DNA of 64,000 bases from Nocardia sp. GTDB lineage: Bacteria > Actinomycetota > Actinomycetes > Mycobacteriales > Mycobacteriaceae. Below are positions 61,829-64,000 of the stretch, piece by piece. The translations under genes were made by a program, and so were the position numbers. The notes under the pieces were generated by a model. It was not told where the DNA came from. It did not search any database and worked only from the letters and a program-made list of their open reading frames with translations. The first letter of the stretch is position 1. Each line of letters begins with the position of its first letter. The stretch spans positions 1 to 64,000 of the forward strand of contig NZ_JAODNK010000127.1 of assembly GCF_025465275.1 (NCBI RefSeq), written 5' to 3'.

Positions 61829-61885
61829 TCAGGGTTGCACCCTGACCCCGGCCTCCCGAAGTTCAGGGTCGGAATGGGTCAGGGG
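61829..61885. promoter_or_regulatory. TCAGGGT operator cluster between ABC-F and pspC genes
   Basis: TCAGGGT-TGC-ACCCTGA is a perfect 7-bp inverted repeat at 61829-61845. A third TCAGGGT lies at 61863-61869 and a near copy TCAGGGG at 61879-61885. All lie in the 115-bp divergent promoter region, so one regulator could control both genes. I do not recognise the cognate regulator. Confidence 0.55.
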
Positions 61886-61924
61886 ACCGATGTGCGGCCG
61901 GCCTGGAGTGCGGAGAGTAGAGGT

Positions 61925-62119
61925 ATGACAACACAGACCACCAAGCGACTGACCCTCTCGAGCGATGACAAGTGGATCGCCGGAGTCTGCGGCGGTATCG
62001 CCGAATACTTCGGCTGGAGCGCCAATGTCGTCCGGCTGCTCTTCGTGCTCTCCTGCCTGCTGCCCGGACCGCAGTTCATCCTGTACATCATCCTGTGGAT
62101 CATCATTCCGAAGCGCTGA
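61925..62119 (+). CDS. PspC-domain membrane protein
   Basis: A 64-residue protein with the PspC signature KWIAGVCGGIAEYFGW followed by NVVRLLFVLSCLLPGPQF and a second hydrophobic helix ending IIPKR. PspC proteins take part in envelope stress responses in several bacteria; small stand-alone forms are common in actinobacteria. ATG 61925 is the only start that keeps the domain alone; the longer upstream frame is antisense to the ABC-F gene. Confidence 0.88.
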   Translation: MTTQTTKRLTLSSDDKWIAGVCGGIAEYFGWSANVVRLLFVLSCLLPGPQFILYIILWIIIPKR

Positions 62120-62120
62120 G

Positions 62121-62146
62121 TTATCCACAGCTGAGAGTTATCCACA
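62121..62146 (+). promoter_or_regulatory. Two perfect DnaA boxes
   Basis: TTATCCACA occurs at 62121-62129 and again at 62138-62146, same orientation, 17 bp start to start, beginning two bases after the pspC stop. Both match the strict DnaA box consensus. They lie 74 bp upstream of the next gene, so DnaA control of that gene or DnaA titration are possibilities. This is not an origin: no cluster, no AT-rich unwinding region and no dnaA nearby. Confidence 0.7.
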
Positions 62147-62219
62147 TTCGGTATGAACAACCTGCGTGCCACCGGCGTGAGTGACAGGATGGTTATCACG
62201 TCACTGCGGAGGAGCGCAC

Positions 62220-62528
62220 ATGGTCACATCGGGTGATCTGCCGGGTCTTGACCTGCCGAATCTCGACTCACATTCCGAGCTCGGTGCGCTCGGCGCGGTA
62301 GAGCTAGCGCACCCGACCCAGGATATCGATGGTGACGGTCTGCCGGACACCGTGACCACCAATAGCGACCATGCCATGCACGTGTGGACCGATATGGATC
62401 ACGACGGGTACGCCGATCATGTGACCGTCGTGGATTCCGGCGGTGACTACTCGGCCTGGGAGTTCCATCATCATCCGGACGGCTCCTCCGAGTGGGTGCG
62501 CACAGACGAAGGGCGCCTGGGCAAGTAG
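62220..62528 (+). CDS. Small protein with two calcium-loop-like repeats
   Basis: A 102-residue acidic protein. Two segments, DIDGDGLPDTV and DMDHDGYADHV, have the DxDxDG pattern of EF-hand or thrombospondin type-3 calcium loops, about 22 residues apart. The C-terminal half has a His cluster (FHHHPDG). No signal peptide is seen. GGAGG lies 7 bases before the ATG. It precedes a WXG100-like gene and a large type VII substrate candidate, 33 bp apart, so it may belong to that operon. Family not recognised with certainty. Confidence 0.75.
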   Translation: MVTSGDLPGLDLPNLDSHSELGALGAVELAHPTQDIDGDGLPDTVTTNSDHAMHVWTDMDHDGYADHVTVVDSGGDYSAWEFHHHPDGSSEWVRTDEGRLGK

Positions 62529-62561
62529 CCGAACCGGGGGGATTCGAGCGAGGGGGGATCG

Positions 62562-62882
62562 ATGGGTGGATTCGACGTGCTCGGCGTAGATCTCGACGGG
62601 CTGCGCGACACGATCACCACACTGCGGGATTGCGCCGAAACGCTGGAACAGCAGTCCCGCCGGGTCGGTGCGCATAGGTTCGGCATCGGCAATGATGAAG
62701 CCGGGCGCAACTATTCGGCGTCGGGTGCGGCAGTGCAGCACGGATTCGAGCACATTGCGGCATGTCTGCACGGTTGGTCTGCGGCTACGGCCGCCACCGC
62801 CGATGTATTCGACCGCGCCGCAGCGGAATACGCGCGTATCGACCACGAGCGCGCGGCCGCCGTATCGGGGGTGCATCCATGA
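62562..62882 (+). CDS. WXG100-like / ESX-associated small helical protein
   Basis: A 106-residue, mostly helical protein (LDGLRDTITTLRDCAETLEQQ, then a second helix with HIAACLHGWSAATAAT and the C-terminal AAAEYARIDHERAA). It resembles the type VII secretion target families that are distant from classical WXG100. YARID fits the YxxxD secretion motif. Its stop overlaps the next start as ATGA, so the two proteins are made together and may form a substrate-partner pair. Confidence 0.75.
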   Translation: MGGFDVLGVDLDGLRDTITTLRDCAETLEQQSRRVGAHRFGIGNDEAGRNYSASGAAVQHGFEHIAACLHGWSAATAATADVFDRAAAEYARIDHERAAAVSGVHP

Positions 62883-64000
62883 CCTTCGATATGAGCGGCA
62901 AATCGATCGACGACATCCTGGATTACGGCGCGCCGGGGCTGGAGTACTGGGAGCGGTTCCTGCCGCTCTACGACAAGGCGTTCACAGCGACACACGACGT
63001 TGAGCGCAGCGCCCTGCAAGCCGCGTACGACGAGCAGCGCGGCGCCGACCTCGCGAAACTCGACAGTGCGCGAGCGGAATTGGTGCAGGCGCTCGATCAG
63101 TCCGAAGCGCAGTGGGCTGCCCAATACGGTGCGGCGCAACGCCTCCCGTCCTGCTGGACCAGCGGCGCCGGCGGTGAGGCGCTCGCCATGGTGGTCAACC
63201 AGCTGCGCCGCGCCCGGGAAGATCTCGACGCCGCCCGCACGGCCGCCACGGCCATCGGTGCTGCCGTCGAGCCACTGCGGCAGGCCGTGCTCACCAAGGC
63301 CGAGAACGTCCTCGCCCTGCTCGAGGAAACCCCCAACGGTGCAAGGAAACTCGCGATCGCCGGCAAATGCCCGGACGATATCGACGCCATGCTCGGCGAC
63401 CACCCCGACCCCTGGCTCACCACCACCTTCAAACCCGATGTGGAACACAAACTCGCCGCATTCCAGGCAACCTGCGCCGCCACCAACCACTGCTTCGAAA
63501 CCCACTACGACACCATCGTCGCCGCCCTGAACCAGATCCTCGACCTGCCCTACCCCCAACCTGCCACCATCCCCATCGTCGTACCCGCTCCGGAACAGTC
63601 TCCGGACGCGGCTTGGGGCCGGAATTCGGAACCGGCCCCGGCTGACCGGGGGCAACAGCCGCCACCGGCGCCGGAGACCGGATGGGCGCAGCGACCGGAA
63701 CCGGCTCCCGTGCAACCACATCAGAGCTATCCATCGGTCACCTCAGGCGGCCCCCAGGCCGACTCCGCGCCGACCGCACCGGCTTCGGTGGAATCGCAAC
63801 CAGCCCAACCACGCTCCCTGCCCGACCCATCCCCGGACTCCCGCTCTGCCGGAGGTGCACAGCCCCGATCGGTGCCGAACACTCCGCCTGCGGAGGTGCA
63901 GTCGGTCCCCAACGTTCAGCCGAATGGTTCAGCCCAGCCCGTGCCCTCTGCTACGCCCGACGGTGCCAACCGGACCCAGTCCGCACCCGGCGCACAATCG
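62879..64000 (+). CDS. Proline-rich T7SS substrate candidate, truncated by the window edge
   Basis: The frame from ATG 62879 is open for 374 codons to the end of the window with no stop, so the gene is incomplete. Residues 1-220 are helical, with WERFLP and a WTSGAGGEAL turn (about 98) that resembles the W-x-G hairpin turn, and four cysteines. From about 235 on it is Pro/Ala/Ser/Gln-rich linker. Such a helical WXG-like head plus a proline-rich middle often precedes a C-terminal toxin or enzymatic domain in actinobacterial type VII effectors; that part is outside the window. It is translationally coupled to the preceding small helical gene. Confidence 0.7.
   Translation, partial: MTFDMSGKSIDDILDYGAPGLEYWERFLPLYDKAFTATHDVERSALQAAYDEQRGADLAKLDSARAELVQALDQSEAQWAAQYGAAQRLPSCWTSGAGGEALAMVVNQLRRAREDLDAARTAATAIGAAVEPLRQAVLTKAENVLALLEETPNGARKLAIAGKCPDDIDAMLGDHPDPWLTTTFKPDVEHKLAAFQATCAATNHCFETHYDTIVAALNQILDLPYPQPATIPIVVPAPEQSPDAAWGRNSEPAPADRGQQPPPAPETGWAQRPEPAPVQPHQSYPSVTSGGPQADSAPTAPASVESQPAQPRSLPDPSPDSRSAGGAQPRSVPNTPPAEVQSVPNVQPNGSAQPVPSATPDGANRTQSAPGAQS

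Noticed and set aside
62121..62146. Replication origin
   Set aside because: Only two DnaA boxes, no AT-rich region, no dnaA or dnaN; origins in this group are larger clusters beside dnaA.

Overview
The window is high-GC actinobacterial DNA, most likely from Nocardia or a close relative in the Nocardiaceae. The evidence is the mycobacterial-type order of the alpha ribosomal-protein operon, truA, an ESX-4-like type VII secretion locus, rplM-rpsI and glmM. GTG starts are frequent, and a putrescine oxidase and tandem lipoproteins of a Nocardia-like style are present. Genus assignment is by recognition only; no database was searched.

Region 1 (1-14.6 kb): a minus-strand run of seven genes encodes a complete route from agmatine to succinate. 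It contains agmatine deiminase, N-carbamoylputrescine amidase, an APC-type permease, putrescine oxidase, aminobutyraldehyde dehydrogenase, GABA aminotransferase and succinate-semialdehyde dehydrogenase. A PucR-type regulator is divergent from it. Tail-to-tail with the regulator is a short (1031 aa) NAD-dependent glutamate dehydrogenase of the large-GDH family, which could recycle the glutamate made by the aminotransferase.

Region 2 (14.7-24 kb): a 1410-residue EspI-like protein (proline-rich, repeat-containing, with a C-terminal ParA/MinD ATPase) stands divergent from infA. Then come rpmJ, rpsM, rpsK, rpsD, rpoA, rplQ and truA.

Region 3 (24-33.5 kb): an accessory block. It has three paralogous AraC-family regulators and two nitrilase-fold proteins that keep the catalytic Glu and Lys but carry Gly in place of the nucleophilic Cys. 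A CsoR-like copper sensor with an operator-like palindrome, an MTA phosphorylase, an epimerase with a low-complexity insertion and an NADPH-dependent FMN reductase follow. The two AraC plus pseudo-nitrilase cassettes are the most novel-looking system here.

Region 4 (33.4-57.3 kb): an ESX-4-like type VII secretion locus with eccE, eccB, mycP, eccD and eccC in the mycobacterial ESX-4 order and orientation. It also holds a WXG100 pair, a Ser/Thr kinase operon with two paralogous lipoproteins, an FHA protein, a lipoprotein zinc metallopeptidase, an Rv1747-like FHA-ABC transporter and an actin/Hsp70-fold-like membrane protein. A perfectly periodic 9 x 23 bp tandem repeat grows out of a REP-like palindrome between eccC and the WXG100 genes.

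Region 5 (57.5-64 kb): rplM, rpsI and glmM, the last with a long leader hairpin. An ABC-F protein and a PspC-domain protein follow, then two perfect DnaA boxes. Three small genes close the window: a protein with Ca-binding-like loops, a WXG100-like protein and a proline-rich type VII substrate candidate that runs off the right edge.
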